DNA of 64,000 nt from Cedecea neteri NBRC 105707 = ATCC 33855 (GCF_001571265.1 NZ_BCTL01000001.1:62001-126000), one strand, 5' to 3'; positions 42,397 through 51,664 are shown, counted from the first letter of the stretch. The notes: generated by a model not told the origin, from the letters alone. Numbers and translations: made by a program.

Positions 42397-43125
42397 CTAG
42401 CGTAAAGGAATGACCTCGCCGTGCCAACCTCTCTCGTCCCGACGGCCAATCGCCAGCAACTCGCCCTGGTCGGCTCTGACGACAAGTTGGCCTAAATTAT
42501 CCCAGCAGGCACTGCGGCCAGCGGCGCGAGGTTCTACCCCGGACCAGGCATAATTGGCCTGCAGAATGGTGAGCCCATATTTGTGCGCCCAGCGTTGCAT
42601 ATACATTTCATCTTGCTGATAGCTTAATTCTGTCATCGCGGCGCCGGTGGCGTAAAGATCCGCACCGATGTCAGCGGCGCTTCTGGGCCAGGCTTCATCG
42701 TCGCTTTGGGCGCAAACGGCCAGGGCGATATTACGGGAGCGTTGCCCTAACAGTGGCGCGACGGGCGGCTGAGCCTTCGCATCCAAAGCCTCTGCGGGAC
42801 GTTTGCAGCAGGCGATACGTGACCCGTCCGGCAGAAAACTCACCATACCGGCCATGTTATGCGCCTCGTCACCGAGCGACATGCCAACGATCACGGTCAT
42901 AGGGTAGCGGCGGGCCGCCTCGCTTAGTGGGTCAAACAGCGAATCCGTGAACGCTGGCGGGTGGTTATCGGGGCGTAATCCGGATAAAGAGAGATGAGGG
43001 AAAACCAGAAGGTCAATGCCTTGTTCGGCGGCACAGCGAATGAAATCGAGGTGGTGGTCGATGTTGGCCTGATAACTTCCGGCAACAGCACCGTATTGCG
43101 CAGCGGCAACATTCCAGCGTGGCAT
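42397..43125 (-). CDS. yobB: Nitrilase-superfamily protein YobB
   Basis: Encodes 242 residues, longer than E. coli YobB (218). The carbon-nitrogen hydrolase fold is recognisable (VAAAQYGAVAGSYQANIDHHL, DLLVFPHLSLSG, IVGMSLGD, QANYAWSG), and the C-terminus GWHGEVIPLR matches YobB. The catalytic Cys position appears as ALAVCAQSDD and a Glu as the usual EXSL is replaced by HLSLSG, so catalytic competence is doubtful. Located upstream of exoX on the same strand with a 29-base gap. Confidence 0.85.
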   Translation of the reverse strand: MPRWNVAAAQYGAVAGSYQANIDHHLDFIRCAAEQGIDLLVFPHLSLSGLRPDNHPPAFTDSLFDPLSEAARRYPMTVIVGMSLGDEAHNMAGMVSFLPDGSRIACCKRPAEALDAKAQPPVAPLLGQRSRNIALAVCAQSDDEAWPRSAADIGADLYATGAAMTELSYQQDEMYMQRWAHKYGLTILQANYAWSGVEPRAAGRSACWDNLGQLVVRADQGELLAIGRRDERGWHGEVIPLR

Positions 43126-43254
43126 AGGTTCTTCCTTAATCTTTCATCCAACGATTGCATCCTGCAATCGCGAGGGATGAGCCAAAGCTTGTGGTCAACT
43201 GAACAAGGAAGAGAGTAGCACTAGTTTTGAATCAAAGAGAAAATTCTTAAGCTT

Positions 43255-43485
43255 TTATTTTTGCTTTGGTTCATACGGCAAACGAGAAAGTTTAACCGAG
43301 GCCAGACGATAGGCAATCAGCTTTTCACGGAACCAGGCCCGCAGGTGTTCAGGCTGCTCACGTTCCACCATTTCGGCCACGACGGGCATGTTATAGCGCT
43401 CTTTAAACGCCACGCCGGCAGCGGCCAGATCGACGTTAACTTTATCCATTTCTTCCTGGGGCAAATCGGCGAGATTGTAGCTCAT
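43255..43485 (-). CDS. holE: DNA polymerase III theta subunit
   Basis: Encodes 76 residues, the E. coli length, from the second of two adjacent ATGs ([16 protein letters not shown]); the AGGAGG is five bases from this ATG but only two from the first. Core [20 protein letters not shown] and [10 protein letters not shown] match HolE. Theta binds and stabilises the epsilon proofreading subunit. The N-terminal ten residues differ from E. coli. Divergent from the copper gene yobA. Confidence 0.95.
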   Translation of the reverse strand: MSYNLADLPQEEMDKVNVDLAAAGVAFKERYNMPVVAEMVEREQPEHLRAWFREKLIAYRLASVKLSRLPYEPKQK

Positions 43486-43626
43486 CATATCCTCCTGCAA
43501 TGTCAGCGCTGAAGTTACTGTTTTGCGCCCCGGATGACAAGCAACAATAGCTTTTCCCGTCTCGACTTGATCACGGGCCGGGGTTATTCTTTCGGCCTTA
43601 TCACATAACAAAAAGGAATAGTTAAT

Positions 43627-44001
43627 ATGGCGTTCATCTCCTCCCGCATCGCAACCGTCGCGGCATTTGTTGCTGCTATGGCCGTTTCTCCAGCCGTGTT
43701 TGCACACGCGCACCTTAAGCAGCAGTCTCCGGCGGCAGACTCTGCCGTGACCGCATCTCCGCAGGCGCTGACCCTGAATTTCTCTGAAGGCGTTGAGCCT
43801 GGTTTCAGCGGCGTGACGGTTACCGGCCCGCAGAAATCAGCCGTGAAGACCGGGAAAGTGAAGGTCGCTGAGAGCGACAACAAACAGCTGATTGTGCCGG
43901 TTGAAGAAGCCTTGAAACCGGGTGATTATTCCGTGGACTGGCATGTTGTGTCAGTCGATGGGCACAAAACCAAAGGTAACTATCACTTCTCCGTGAAATA
44001 A
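43627..44001 (+). CDS. yobA: CopC-domain periplasmic protein YobA
   Basis: Encodes 124 residues as in E. coli. Signal peptide to residue 26 (AVFA), so the mature chain begins [13 protein letters not shown] with the copper-binding His at its N-terminus; the second ligand set is in [18 protein letters not shown]. CopC proteins bind Cu(II) in the periplasm. First gene of yobA-yebZ-yebY, six bases from yebZ. Confidence 0.95.
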   Translation: MAFISSRIATVAAFVAAMAVSPAVFAHAHLKQQSPAADSAVTASPQALTLNFSEGVEPGFSGVTVTGPQKSAVKTGKVKVAESDNKQLIVPVEEALKPGDYSVDWHVVSVDGHKTKGNYHFSVK

Positions 44002-44006
44002 TCGCC

Positions 44007-44882
44007 ATGCTGTCGGCGTTTTACATCGCGCTGCGTTTTATCCATTTCACCGCATTGATGGTGCTGCTTGGCAGCGCCATCAGTTGCTCGCTGCTTGCCC
44101 CACAACAGTTTAAGACCGTGCTTATGCGCCGCCTCAAAGCGCAGTGGCGGCCTGCTGTCTGGCTGTCACTGATTAGCGCCTGCCTGTTATTTATGGCTCA
44201 GGCCGGGCTGATGGGTGACGGCTGGCGCGATATCCTCTCGCCGGATGTCTGGCAGGCGGTGTTAACGACTCGTTTTGGTTCGGTCTGGATATGGCAGCTA
44301 TTGCTGGGCGCGGTCACGCTGGTCGTTGTGTTTATCGCTCCCCGGGCAATGCCGGGTTTATTGCTGCTGTTAGCCTCCGCGCAGCTGATTATGTTGGCTG
44401 GCGTTGGGCACGCCGCAATGCATGACGGCGCGCTGGGCGCCTTTCAGAGGATCAATCACGCGATTCATCTTCTGAGCGCGGCCTGGTGGGTGGGGGGACT
44501 GTTGCCTTTGCTGGTTTGCATGTCCATGGCGCATAAGCCGCGCTGGCGTACTCCGGCGATTACGGCAATGATGCGCTTTTCGCGTTACGGGCATCTCGCA
44601 GTGGCCGCGGTGCTGGTGACCGGCGTGGTGAATAGCTTGCTGATCCTGGGCTGGACGCTGCCGCTTGAAAGTGGTTATTTTCGACTGCTGGCGCTAAAGG
44701 TTGGGCTGGTGCTTGTGATGGTTACGCTGGCGCTGATCAACCGTTATATACTGGTGCCGCGTTTTGACGCTGTTCAAGCCGATGCTCAGCGGAGATTCAT
44801 TCAGCTTACGTGGCTGGAAGTGATTTTATCGGTAGGGGTACTGCTGCTTGTCAGCATATATGCTACCTGGGAGCCGTTCTGA
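44007..44882 (+). CDS. yebZ: CopD-like inner membrane copper protein YebZ
   Basis: Encodes 291 residues with about eight membrane helices, CopD family (E. coli 290). Conserved [13 protein letters not shown] at the N-terminus, GHAAMHDG and [18 protein letters not shown] in the middle carry the histidines thought to handle copper. It partners YobA in copper import or homeostasis. Tight spacing to yobA indicates one transcript. Confidence 0.94.
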   Translation: MLSAFYIALRFIHFTALMVLLGSAISCSLLAPQQFKTVLMRRLKAQWRPAVWLSLISACLLFMAQAGLMGDGWRDILSPDVWQAVLTTRFGSVWIWQLLLGAVTLVVVFIAPRAMPGLLLLLASAQLIMLAGVGHAAMHDGALGAFQRINHAIHLLSAAWWVGGLLPLLVCMSMAHKPRWRTPAITAMMRFSRYGHLAVAAVLVTGVVNSLLILGWTLPLESGYFRLLALKVGLVLVMVTLALINRYILVPRFDAVQADAQRRFIQLTWLEVILSVGVLLLVSIYATWEPF

Positions 44883-44910
44883 CGGCGCAAACTGGTTATA
44901 TGAGAGATTC

Positions 44911-45255
44911 ATGAAAAAGAGCATTTTGACTTTACTGCTGCTGGCCTGCGCTGGATCTGCGCTGGCTGCCCCGCAAATTATCACCGTGAGTCGGTTTGAG
45001 GTGGGTAAAGACAAATGGGCGTTCAACCGTGAAGAGGTAATGTTGAGCTGCAGAACGGGGAATGCGCTGTTTGCCATCAACCCAAGTACGCTAATGCAGT
45101 ATCCGCTGAACGTCATTGCCGAACAGCAGATCAAGAGCGGTAAAACGAGCGGGCAGCCAATCAGCGTTATTCAGGTGGACGATCCGCAGCATCCTGGGCA
45201 GAAGATGAGTCTCAATCCCTTCATTGAGCGGGCACAAAAGCTTTGCGGTGAATAA
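44911..45255 (+). CDS. yebY: DUF2511 periplasmic protein YebY
   Basis: Encodes 114 residues from [19 protein letters not shown], a signal peptide; the open frame begins 21 codons earlier inside yebZ and is rejected. Mature part [17 protein letters not shown] with two cysteines ([17 protein letters not shown]) that may pair. Third gene of the copper operon yobA-yebZ-yebY, 28 bases after yebZ. In enterobacteria YebY is linked to periplasmic copper handling. Confidence 0.93.
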   Translation: MKKSILTLLLLACAGSALAAPQIITVSRFEVGKDKWAFNREEVMLSCRTGNALFAINPSTLMQYPLNVIAEQQIKSGKTSGQPISVIQVDDPQHPGQKMSLNPFIERAQKLCGE

Positions 45256-45276
45256 AAAGTACGCATTTTTTGCCAT

Positions 45277-45316
45277 AAAAAAACAGCAATAACCTCAACG
45301 GGATATTGCTGTTTTT
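45277..45316. terminator. Bidirectional terminator of yebY and sraC
   Basis: AAACAGCAATA / TATTGCTGTTT stem with a 12-base loop, T run to the right for yebY and A run to the left, suitable for a minus-strand transcript coming from the SdsR region. Confidence 0.85.
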
Positions 45317-45390
45317 GCATAAATAGTCACCTTTATTGCGGCTTTTTTCTGACCACTTTTGTTGCGGACTGGAAAACCTGCGCCGGTAAT

Positions 45391-45397
45391 CTATTCT
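45391..45397 (+). promoter_or_regulatory. Sigma-S type -10 of sdsR
   Basis: CTATTCT followed by TAA, close to the sigma-S preferred CTATACT, six bases before the SdsR 5' end. SdsR is among the most strictly RpoS-dependent RNAs of E. coli and Salmonella. Confidence 0.75.
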
Positions 45398-45402
45398 TAA
45401 GA

Positions 45403-45507
45403 GGCAAGGCGACTTAGCCTGCATTAATGCCAACTTTTAGCGCACGGCTCTCTCCCAAGAGCCATTTCCCTGGACCGAATACAGGAATCGTGTTCGGTCT
45501 TTTTTTT
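45403..45507 (+). ncRNA. sdsR: SdsR (RyeB) small RNA
   Basis: About 104 nt. The stretch GCCTGCATTAATGCCAACTT and the following CGCACGGCTCTCTCCCAAGA are nearly identical to E. coli SdsR as I recall it, and the 3' end is the GACCGAA / TTCGGTC terminator with eight T. An Hfq-binding, RpoS-dependent sRNA that represses ompD, tolC, mutS and other mRNAs through its conserved single-stranded 5' region. Its position next to yebY is conserved, whereas pphA on the other side in E. coli is replaced by a SulP transporter gene. Confidence 0.95.
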
Positions 45508-45772
45508 ATTCGGGAATCAGCCAGCCTGCTTGCGCGTAAAGCGTTTCCCATAACGCTTTGGCTCGACCTCTGCGCTAAGACCATACCACACCTTAATAGC
45601 TTGCCGTCCAGCGTTTTTTGCTCAACTTGTTAATTATTTGTTGCGCAAAGGCAGGGGCTGAGCAGGCGAGGTATCCAGACTAGTGATACGTGTCACGAAA
45701 ACTCGCATCACTGCCGCGACAACGTTACACTCTCGGCCTCGCTGACCGCATTCCATGAGAAGTGCGGCATTC

Positions 45773-47293
45773 ATGACAACAGACCTGCATCCCATTATGA
45801 CTAACCAAACTGAGCCTGCCGCTCGACATGAGCATGAGAACAGCCTGCGCACCGTGCTTCGTTCCCCCCGGCTGATCCAGCGCGAAGTGCTTGCCGGGGT
45901 CGTTACCGCGCTGGCCTTGATCCCCGAAGTTATCTCCTTTTCCCTGATTGCGGGCGTTGACCCGAAAGTCAGCTTAATCGCGTCTATTGTGCTTTGTTTT
46001 GCTATGTCGATTCTGGGGGGCCGCCCGGCAATGGTCACTGCGGCGGCCGGGTCAGTCGCACTGGTGATTGGGCCGATGGTTCATCAGTACGGAATTGGCT
46101 ATATTCTGCCTGCGGTGGTGCTGGCCGGGGGGATCCAAATCCTGTTCGGCGTGACCGGGCTGGCGCGCATGATGCGTTATATACCGCTTTCGGTGATGAC
46201 CGGATTTGTTAATGCCCTGGGCATACTAATTTTCTTCGCTCAGGTGCCTCATGTCTGGGGGCAATCGCCGCTGGTTTGGGGGCTGTTTGCCGTGACGCTT
46301 GGCGTCGTGCTGCTGTTGCCGAAGGTACTGAAATCAGTGCCTTCACCGCTGGTGGCTATCGTGCTGGTGACCGGCCTGAGTATAGCCATGGGATGGGTAT
46401 TGCCCACGGTCGGTGACAGTGGGCCGATGAAGGCCGGTTTGCCTGGGTTAACTGAGCTGAAGGTGCCGCTGAGCCTTGAGACGCTGCGCATTATCTGGCC
46501 CTGTGCGCTGAGTATTGCTTTCGTTGGGCTGATGGAATCGCTGCTGACCGCGAAGCTGGTGGATGATCTGACCGATACGCCCTCCAGCAAACGGCGCGAA
46601 TGCTGGGGACTGGGCATTTCCAATATCTTCGCCGGTTTTTATGGCGGCATTGCGGGCTGCGCAATGATCGGGCAAACCATCGTCAACGTTGAATTGGGAA
46701 GAGGGCGTACCCGGCTATCTACCGTGGCGGCAGCGCTGGTGCTATTGCTGCTGGTCACCGTGCTAAGTGAAGTGATGGCAAAAATTCCGATGGTGGTGCT
46801 GGCCGGGATCATGATGATTGTGGCGGTGAAAACGCTGAACTGGCATAGCATTTCTCCCGGTACGCTTCGCCGTATGCCCGTGCCGGAAACGCTGGTGATG
46901 CTCACGACCGTCGCTATAACGGTTTATACCGATAATCTTGCGCTTGGCGTATTGGGCGGCGTCATATTCGCAGTGATGCTGTTTGCCCGTCGCATCGCGC
47001 ATGTTGTGCGTGCCGAGCGGCAACTGGCGGCTGACGGCAGCGAAGTGACTTACCGGGTACGTGGGCCGCTGTTCTTTGCCAGCAGCAATGACCTCGTCGA
47101 GCATTTTCACTATGCTGACGACCCGGCGCGGGTGGTGATCGATCTGACCCAGGCACAAATTTGGGATGCTTCCACCGTTGCCGTGCTGGATGCCATAGAA
47201 ACGCGTTATCAGCGCTATCAGACGCAGGTAGAAATTGTTGGCCTGGACACCCACAGCGCCGATTTCCATCAGCGTCTAAGCGGAAAACTTTAG
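45773..47293 (+). CDS. SulP/SLC26 family anion transporter with STAS domain
   Basis: Encodes 506 residues from MTTDLHPIMTNQTEP, with GAGAAG ten bases upstream; other ATGs at 45755 and 45797 are possible. About 12 to 14 membrane segments (REVLAGVVTALALIPEVISFS, GGRPAMVTAAAGSVALVIGP, GLMESLLTAKLVDDLTDT, GGIAGCAMIGQTIVN) and a C-terminal STAS domain from about 410 (VTYRVRGPLFFASSNDL, IDLTQAQIWDASTVAVLD). Substrate may be sulfate, bicarbonate or a dicarboxylate; sequence does not decide. Accessory relative to E. coli at this locus. Confidence 0.88.
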   Translation: MTTDLHPIMTNQTEPAARHEHENSLRTVLRSPRLIQREVLAGVVTALALIPEVISFSLIAGVDPKVSLIASIVLCFAMSILGGRPAMVTAAAGSVALVIGPMVHQYGIGYILPAVVLAGGIQILFGVTGLARMMRYIPLSVMTGFVNALGILIFFAQVPHVWGQSPLVWGLFAVTLGVVLLLPKVLKSVPSPLVAIVLVTGLSIAMGWVLPTVGDSGPMKAGLPGLTELKVPLSLETLRIIWPCALSIAFVGLMESLLTAKLVDDLTDTPSSKRRECWGLGISNIFAGFYGGIAGCAMIGQTIVNVELGRGRTRLSTVAAALVLLLLVTVLSEVMAKIPMVVLAGIMMIVAVKTLNWHSISPGTLRRMPVPETLVMLTTVAITVYTDNLALGVLGGVIFAVMLFARRIAHVVRAERQLAADGSEVTYRVRGPLFFASSNDLVEHFHYADDPARVVIDLTQAQIWDASTVAVLDAIETRYQRYQTQVEIVGLDTHSADFHQRLSGKL

Positions 47294-47548
47294 CTATTAT
47301 ACCGGCGGCGTTCAGCTGCCGGTTCTCCTTAAACATTCTCAGCATGAAATGCCATTTTTTGAGCGGTACATCACAATTTCCCACTACTTTCCGCTGTCCG
47401 GCTGACTGTTTAAACGACAAGCTCGTGAAATAAACATTTCAGTAACATTTCCGTTGCCAGTCAATACGGAATAACTTATTACTATTTAACCGCTTACTCA
47501 GCGTAAGCGGCCCCGCCGCCACTATAACGATAAATAACAGGATACTTT

Positions 47549-48796
47549 ATGACGACAAACGATGCCGTCCGTGAGGACGCTGCGCGTGGTTTTTGGCCGA
47601 CGGTCAAAACCTTCCCGGCTACGGTGATTGCGCTGCTGTTTTTTACCTTGGTGATTCGCTTTAGCTATTTTATGGCCTGGCCGTTTATGACGGTGATCAT
47701 GACCCGTAATTATCATCTTTCCCCCATCTCCGTGGGTGTGGCGATGACCAGCAGCGCGCTTCTGGCGGTGGTGCTGGGAATGTATGGCGGGCAACTGTCG
47801 GATAAATTAGGCCGCCGGGGCGTGCTTTCCCTGGGCTGCGCGCTGTCGTTTGTAGGGTATGCTCTGCTTGGGCTGGCAACGGGAATGGCGTTATTTATCA
47901 TTGGTCTAATGATTGTTGGCGTCTGTTTTGCGTGGGTAGAACCGCCAACGCGTGCTCTAATGAGCGACTTGCTGGGCGATCGTCGCCGCCGCGCTCTGGC
48001 GCTGCAGATTCGTTATTATTTGGTGAATGTGGCGGCGGTTACCGGGCCGCTGGTTGGTATTGCGTTCGGGCTGACTTCGCAGAAAGGCACCTTCGTGATC
48101 ACCGCCTTGAGCTATCTACCGCTGCTTATTTACACCTTGCTGTTTATTCCTGCCGGAAAGCTGGTGGCAAAGGAAAGTGAACAAAAAACCGGAGTCAGAT
48201 TACGCGACGTTATGCTGATCATCGCCCGGGACAAACTGTTTGTCGCGGCGCTGCTGTGCAGCACGTTGTGCGCCGTGGTCTTCGTTCATTATGAGTCCGT
48301 GGTACCGCTTTATTTGCTGACGCTGGACGCAGAGGCCGCCGTAAAACTGATTACGCTGATTCTGGTGTCCAATGCCTGTACGGTGCTTATCGCCCAGCTT
48401 TTCCTGGTTCGTTTTCTGGCCCAGGTGAGTCTGCCTAACCGCATTTTGCTCGGGGGCGCTATCTTTGCGCTTTCGCAGCTATTGTTCTGGTCCGTACGCA
48501 CGCCGGATGCGCTGGTGTGGGTGAGCGTGACGGTTATTTTCAGCATCGGCGAGGCAATCCTGATGCCGAACCTGAATATTCTGCTGGATCAGCTGGCGCC
48601 GGATGAGCATCGGGGCGCGTACCTGGGCGCATCGACCCTGACGACGTTAGGTATTGCGCTTGGGCCGTTAATTGGCGGCGTGATGCTGACCCTGACCGGT
48701 GCCGGCGTATTTTTGGGTACTATGCTGTTTAGCCTGCTGCTGTGCGCTATCATTTACGCCTGCAAATCCGGCCTTAAACAACGACTACAAGAGTAA
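47549..48796 (+). CDS. Major facilitator superfamily transporter
   Basis: A 415-residue MFS protein with 12 predicted helices. The A-motif between helices 2 and 3 reads GGQLSDKLGRRGVLSLG; an MdtH-like motif PPTRALMSDLL follows helix 4. Resembles the MdtH/YfcJ drug-efflux type, but the substrate cannot be assigned. It is preceded by a 255-base gap after the SulP gene in which I see no gene, and is followed 14 bases later by a GNAT gene, probably cotranscribed. Confidence 0.82.
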   Translation: MTTNDAVREDAARGFWPTVKTFPATVIALLFFTLVIRFSYFMAWPFMTVIMTRNYHLSPISVGVAMTSSALLAVVLGMYGGQLSDKLGRRGVLSLGCALSFVGYALLGLATGMALFIIGLMIVGVCFAWVEPPTRALMSDLLGDRRRRALALQIRYYLVNVAAVTGPLVGIAFGLTSQKGTFVITALSYLPLLIYTLLFIPAGKLVAKESEQKTGVRLRDVMLIIARDKLFVAALLCSTLCAVVFVHYESVVPLYLLTLDAEAAVKLITLILVSNACTVLIAQLFLVRFLAQVSLPNRILLGGAIFALSQLLFWSVRTPDALVWVSVTVIFSIGEAILMPNLNILLDQLAPDEHRGAYLGASTLTTLGIALGPLIGGVMLTLTGAGVFLGTMLFSLLLCAIIYACKSGLKQRLQE

Positions 48797-48810
48797 TACT
48801 GAGCGGAGTC

Positions 48811-49344
48811 ATGATGATTACTGAAGCCCCACGTCTTGAAACGGAACGCCTTATCCTGCGCCACTTTACGCTGGACGACTATGAGGCGCTGGTTGCCTGT
48901 TGGTCTGACCCGGAGATGGTGAAGTTTATCGGCAGTGGAAAACCGCAGGATGGCGAGATGAGCTGGGCACGCCTGATGCGTTATATCGGTCACTGGCAGG
49001 CGCTGGGCTACGGTTACTGGGCGCTGTTTGAAAAACAGAGTGGGCGTTTCGTGGGGTCGTTTGGTTTCCAGGAAGTTAAACGGAATCTCACGCCGGCTTT
49101 GGAACACCCGGAGGCAGGCTGGTCGCTTATTCCTGCGGTACATGGTCAAGGCTATGCAGCGGAGGCACTCAGCGCAGTTTTGAACTGGGCGGATAACAAT
49201 TTCAGCGGGCCGGTATGCTGCATTATTGATGACGATAATCAGCGTTCTATTGGCCTGGCAGAGCGCTTCGGCTTTACTTTCCAGCACTACGTTGAGTACC
49301 ACGGGAAGCAAATACGAATGTTCCTTCGCCCGGACAATCGCTAA
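48811..49344 (+). CDS. RimJ/RimL-type GNAT acetyltransferase
   Basis: Encodes 177 residues. GNAT signature: LETERLILRHFTLDDYEAL at the N-terminus, acetyl-CoA loop in AGWSLIPAVHGQGYAAEAL (Q/R-x-x-G-x-A pattern) and DDNQRSIGLAERFGF. The family acetylates ribosomal protein N-termini, amino acids or drugs; the target is unknown. Start is the first of two adjacent ATGs after GCGGAG. Likely in one unit with the MFS gene upstream. Confidence 0.85.
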   Translation: MMITEAPRLETERLILRHFTLDDYEALVACWSDPEMVKFIGSGKPQDGEMSWARLMRYIGHWQALGYGYWALFEKQSGRFVGSFGFQEVKRNLTPALEHPEAGWSLIPAVHGQGYAAEALSAVLNWADNNFSGPVCCIIDDDNQRSIGLAERFGFTFQHYVEYHGKQIRMFLRPDNR

Positions 49345-49360
49345 TCACGCCTGGCCCTGC

Positions 49361-49552
49361 TCAGAAGTCGCTGTACTCCTGGGCAGGCCGCCAGAATCCA
49401 TCGATAAACTCTTCTACCGGGTAACATCCACCGTGGCGCATACGCTGCTCACTCATTGCGCTCAGGCACTGGCGCTCGCTGGTAAATACCTCAAGCACCA
49501 AATCGTCGCAGCCGCCGTCCAGGTAACAAACAAATAAAACCAAAGCAAACAT
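49361..49552 (-). CDS. yebW: Small protein YebW (DUF1482)
   Basis: Encodes 63 residues, as E. coli YebW. MFALVLFVCYLDGGCDDLVLEVF at the start (split: MFALVLFVCYL, DGGCDDLVLEVF), four cysteines, and the conserved end FIDGFWRPAQEYSDF. A short hydrophobic N-terminus may be a signal peptide. Function unknown. Same strand as yebV, 240 bases downstream of it. Confidence 0.92.
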   Translation of the reverse strand: MFALVLFVCYLDGGCDDLVLEVFTSERQCLSAMSEQRMRHGGCYPVEEFIDGFWRPAQEYSDF

Positions 49553-49792
49553 TAGCGCCTCAGAACCGCTTCGTTTGGTTTAAGTGTAGGGGAGCGAAAG
49601 GGAGTGGGGGAAATAATTAATCCGTCTCGTGGACGGAGAAAGTACGGGCAAAAATCATTGATTTAAAAACTGCACCTGGGTCTAACAAAAGCAATGAATG
49701 ATTTTCTCTGGTCTACTCCAAACAGCTGAAAACCACGTTTTTCGGCTGTTTGTCATCTATATAACCCGTCTCAGGGACGGGTTCATCTTGAA
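49553..49792. repeat. yebV-yebW gap with repeated hairpins
   Basis: No gene seen. Three inverted repeats: TCCGTC / GACGGA at 49621-49637, AAACAGCTGAAAA / TTTTCGGCTGTTT at 49720-49751 (one bulged pair) and AACCCGTC / GACGGGTT at 49763-49783. The first and third share the core CCGTCTC-N-GGACGG. None has a clear U run on the yebV transcript. Confidence 0.6.
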
Positions 49793-50032
49793 TTATGCAA
49801 GGCGCATAACCCAGGCATCGCGCTGGCGATCGTAGTGTTGCAGGTAAAGTACGGAATGTTCGCCGTCCAGCACGGCGGGAATAGAGGTTGCACCATCCCA
49901 CGCATCCAGCTGCATGCACAGGTCAGGGTCGGACTTACAGGGGATGCTTAACGTTCGATCCCCCTGTTGTTCACCGTGTAATTCGGCATCATCGATCTCG
50001 AAGATGCCGATCCGGACGTTGGTTTTTGTCAT
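49793..50032 (-). CDS. yebV: Small protein YebV (DUF1480)
   Basis: Encodes 79 residues (E. coli 78). VRIGIFEIDDAELHGE, GDRTLSIPCKSDPDLCMQLD and AWDGATSIPAVLDGEHSVLY follow the family closely. Cytosolic, no signal peptide, function unknown. GGAG lies before the ATG. Confidence 0.93.
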   Translation of the reverse strand: MTKTNVRIGIFEIDDAELHGEQQGDRTLSIPCKSDPDLCMQLDAWDGATSIPAVLDGEHSVLYLQHYDRQRDAWVMRLA

Positions 50033-50137
50033 CTTTGGCTCCTTGTTATCTGCGGCGGGTGGTATGACCAGTCGATCACCCCAATTTCAGCGTAGTCAAG
50101 GCAGCACAAATAGCCAACTTAAAAAGTGCTTATTTTT

Positions 50138-51586
50138 TTAGCCAGCCTGCGGTGCGGCGAAAAGCTTGCCGTCGCGCACCAACTCCCTTGGGTAGCTGTT
50201 TTTCAGGCGCGAGCCAACTTTACGGGCCAGGCCAAGCGGTTGCCCCTGGAAAGTGACAACAACCTCATCACGTGACGGTGTCACTTCTGGATAGATATCC
50301 CGGCCACGATACCACTCTTCGGCTTCAGCTTCGCTCAGCGGGAAACAAAGCGGGTTGTCACTTTTTACCAGCGCAATTGTGGCTTCATGCTGCCAGCGGA
50401 AGCCTTTGTTATGCTGTTCGGCAAGCTTCAGGCCAATGCGAGAAAAACGTACTTTGCCGATAAGCGGCTCAATATCGGTCGGAAATAGCCAAATCTCTTT
50501 ATCGCGCTGCCACAGACGGAGCTCATCGCCCCAGGTAAGACCCGATTTCGCCGCCGCGGCGGTCACTTCGGCTGCGGCTTTGCCTTTCATCGGCGCGAAG
50601 GGGAATTTCCCTAATTTATAGCTTGGGGCCGGCAGCGGCGCTATAGAGGCCGTTTTGCGCAAGCGTGCAACGAAAAAGCCTTCACAGTCGTAAATCTGCG
50701 GGAAGACGTGCAGGAAACCTTCCGGCGTCAGCGCTCGCGTGGCCTCCGGGAAGAGGTCGCTGAGGGGCGCAATTTCCACCGCGTCCGGCCAGGTATCCAG
50801 CAGCCACTGGCAGATTTCCTGATTTTCCTGGCGATTCAGCGTGCAGGTGGAGTAGACCAGGGTGCCGCCAGGGCGAAGGGCGTGAAAAGCGCTTTCGATC
50901 AGTTCACGCTGGGTATTGGCTATCTCAGCCGTGCTTTCAGGGGACCAGTTGCGCAGCGCATCGGGATCTTTTCGCACAACGCCTTCACCGGAGCAGGGTG
51001 CATCCAGCAGAATGGCGTCGAAGGATTCAGGCAGAGCGGCACCGAATACGCGGCCATCAAAATGCGTCAGCGCAACGTTGCTGATGCCGCAGCGGCTGAT
51101 GTTTGCATGCAGGACTTTTACCCGGCTGGCAGAATATTCATTGGCAAGAATTGCGCCGGTGTTATTCATACGGGCGGCAATTTGGGTCGTTTTTGAGCCC
51201 GGTGCGGCGGCGACGTCCATCACGCGCTGAGGCTGGTTACCGTCGGCAAACAGGGCGGCAACGGGCAGCATCGAACTGGCTTCCTGAATATAGAACAGGC
51301 CGCTCAGATGCTCTGCGTTACTGCCCAGCGGCAGGGTTTCTTCATCTTCACGTTCAATCCAGAAACCCTCTTCACACCACGGCACCGGCGTTAAGCGCCA
51401 GTGATAAGGCGCAACGAGCGTCAGAAAGTCAGCCACGGATATCTTCAGCGTATTGACGCGCAGGCTGCGGCGCAGCGGCATCTGGCAGTATTCGATAAAG
51501 CTATCCAGCGTCTGGTCTGCGGGAAGCGCATCGCGAATCGCGTCGAGAAAAGGTTGCGGAAGATAAACGGCAGTAGATTGAGCCAT
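50138..51586 (-). CDS. rsmF: 16S rRNA m5C1407 methyltransferase RsmF
   Basis: Encodes 482 residues (E. coli 479). NOL1/NOP2/Sun domain: SAM-binding [19 protein letters not shown], motif [20 protein letters not shown], and the catalytic Cys in [13 protein letters not shown]; a C-terminal RNA-binding extension follows from about 310. It methylates C1407 of 16S rRNA. The start follows a hairpin whose 3' arm AGGGGCG contains the only plausible ribosome binding site, so translation may be limited when the hairpin forms. Confidence 0.96.
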   Translation of the reverse strand: MAQSTAVYLPQPFLDAIRDALPADQTLDSFIEYCQMPLRRSLRVNTLKISVADFLTLVAPYHWRLTPVPWCEEGFWIEREDEETLPLGSNAEHLSGLFYIQEASSMLPVAALFADGNQPQRVMDVAAAPGSKTTQIAARMNNTGAILANEYSASRVKVLHANISRCGISNVALTHFDGRVFGAALPESFDAILLDAPCSGEGVVRKDPDALRNWSPESTAEIANTQRELIESAFHALRPGGTLVYSTCTLNRQENQEICQWLLDTWPDAVEIAPLSDLFPEATRALTPEGFLHVFPQIYDCEGFFVARLRKTASIAPLPAPSYKLGKFPFAPMKGKAAAEVTAAAAKSGLTWGDELRLWQRDKEIWLFPTDIEPLIGKVRFSRIGLKLAEQHNKGFRWQHEATIALVKSDNPLCFPLSEAEAEEWYRGRDIYPEVTPSRDEVVVTFQGQPLGLARKVGSRLKNSYPRELVRDGKLFAAPQAG

Positions 51587-51592
51587 GAAAAA

Positions 51593-51616
51593 CGCCCCTG
51601 AAAAAATGAAGGGGCG
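51593..51616 (-). terminator. Hairpin between letB and rsmF, covering the rsmF ribosome binding site
   Basis: On the minus strand CGCCCCT - ten-base loop - AGGGGCG is followed by five U, one C and the rsmF ATG. It looks like a terminator for letA-letB and also sequesters the AGGGG Shine-Dalgarno of rsmF. Confidence 0.75.
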
Positions 51617-51664
51617 CAGTTTAGCACGGAATTGCCCGAGCGACGTACCGCCCGGGCTTATGGT

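Larger units (their letters stand above)
45277..45530 (-). ncRNA. sraC: Probable SraC (RyeA) antisense RNA
   Basis: In E. coli and Salmonella a roughly 250-nt RNA, SraC/RyeA, is transcribed antisense to SdsR and ends at a terminator on the yebY side. The bidirectional terminator here gives the same geometry and a length close to 250. The 5' end is only estimated, as I could not define its promoter; the call is by synteny. Confidence 0.45.
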
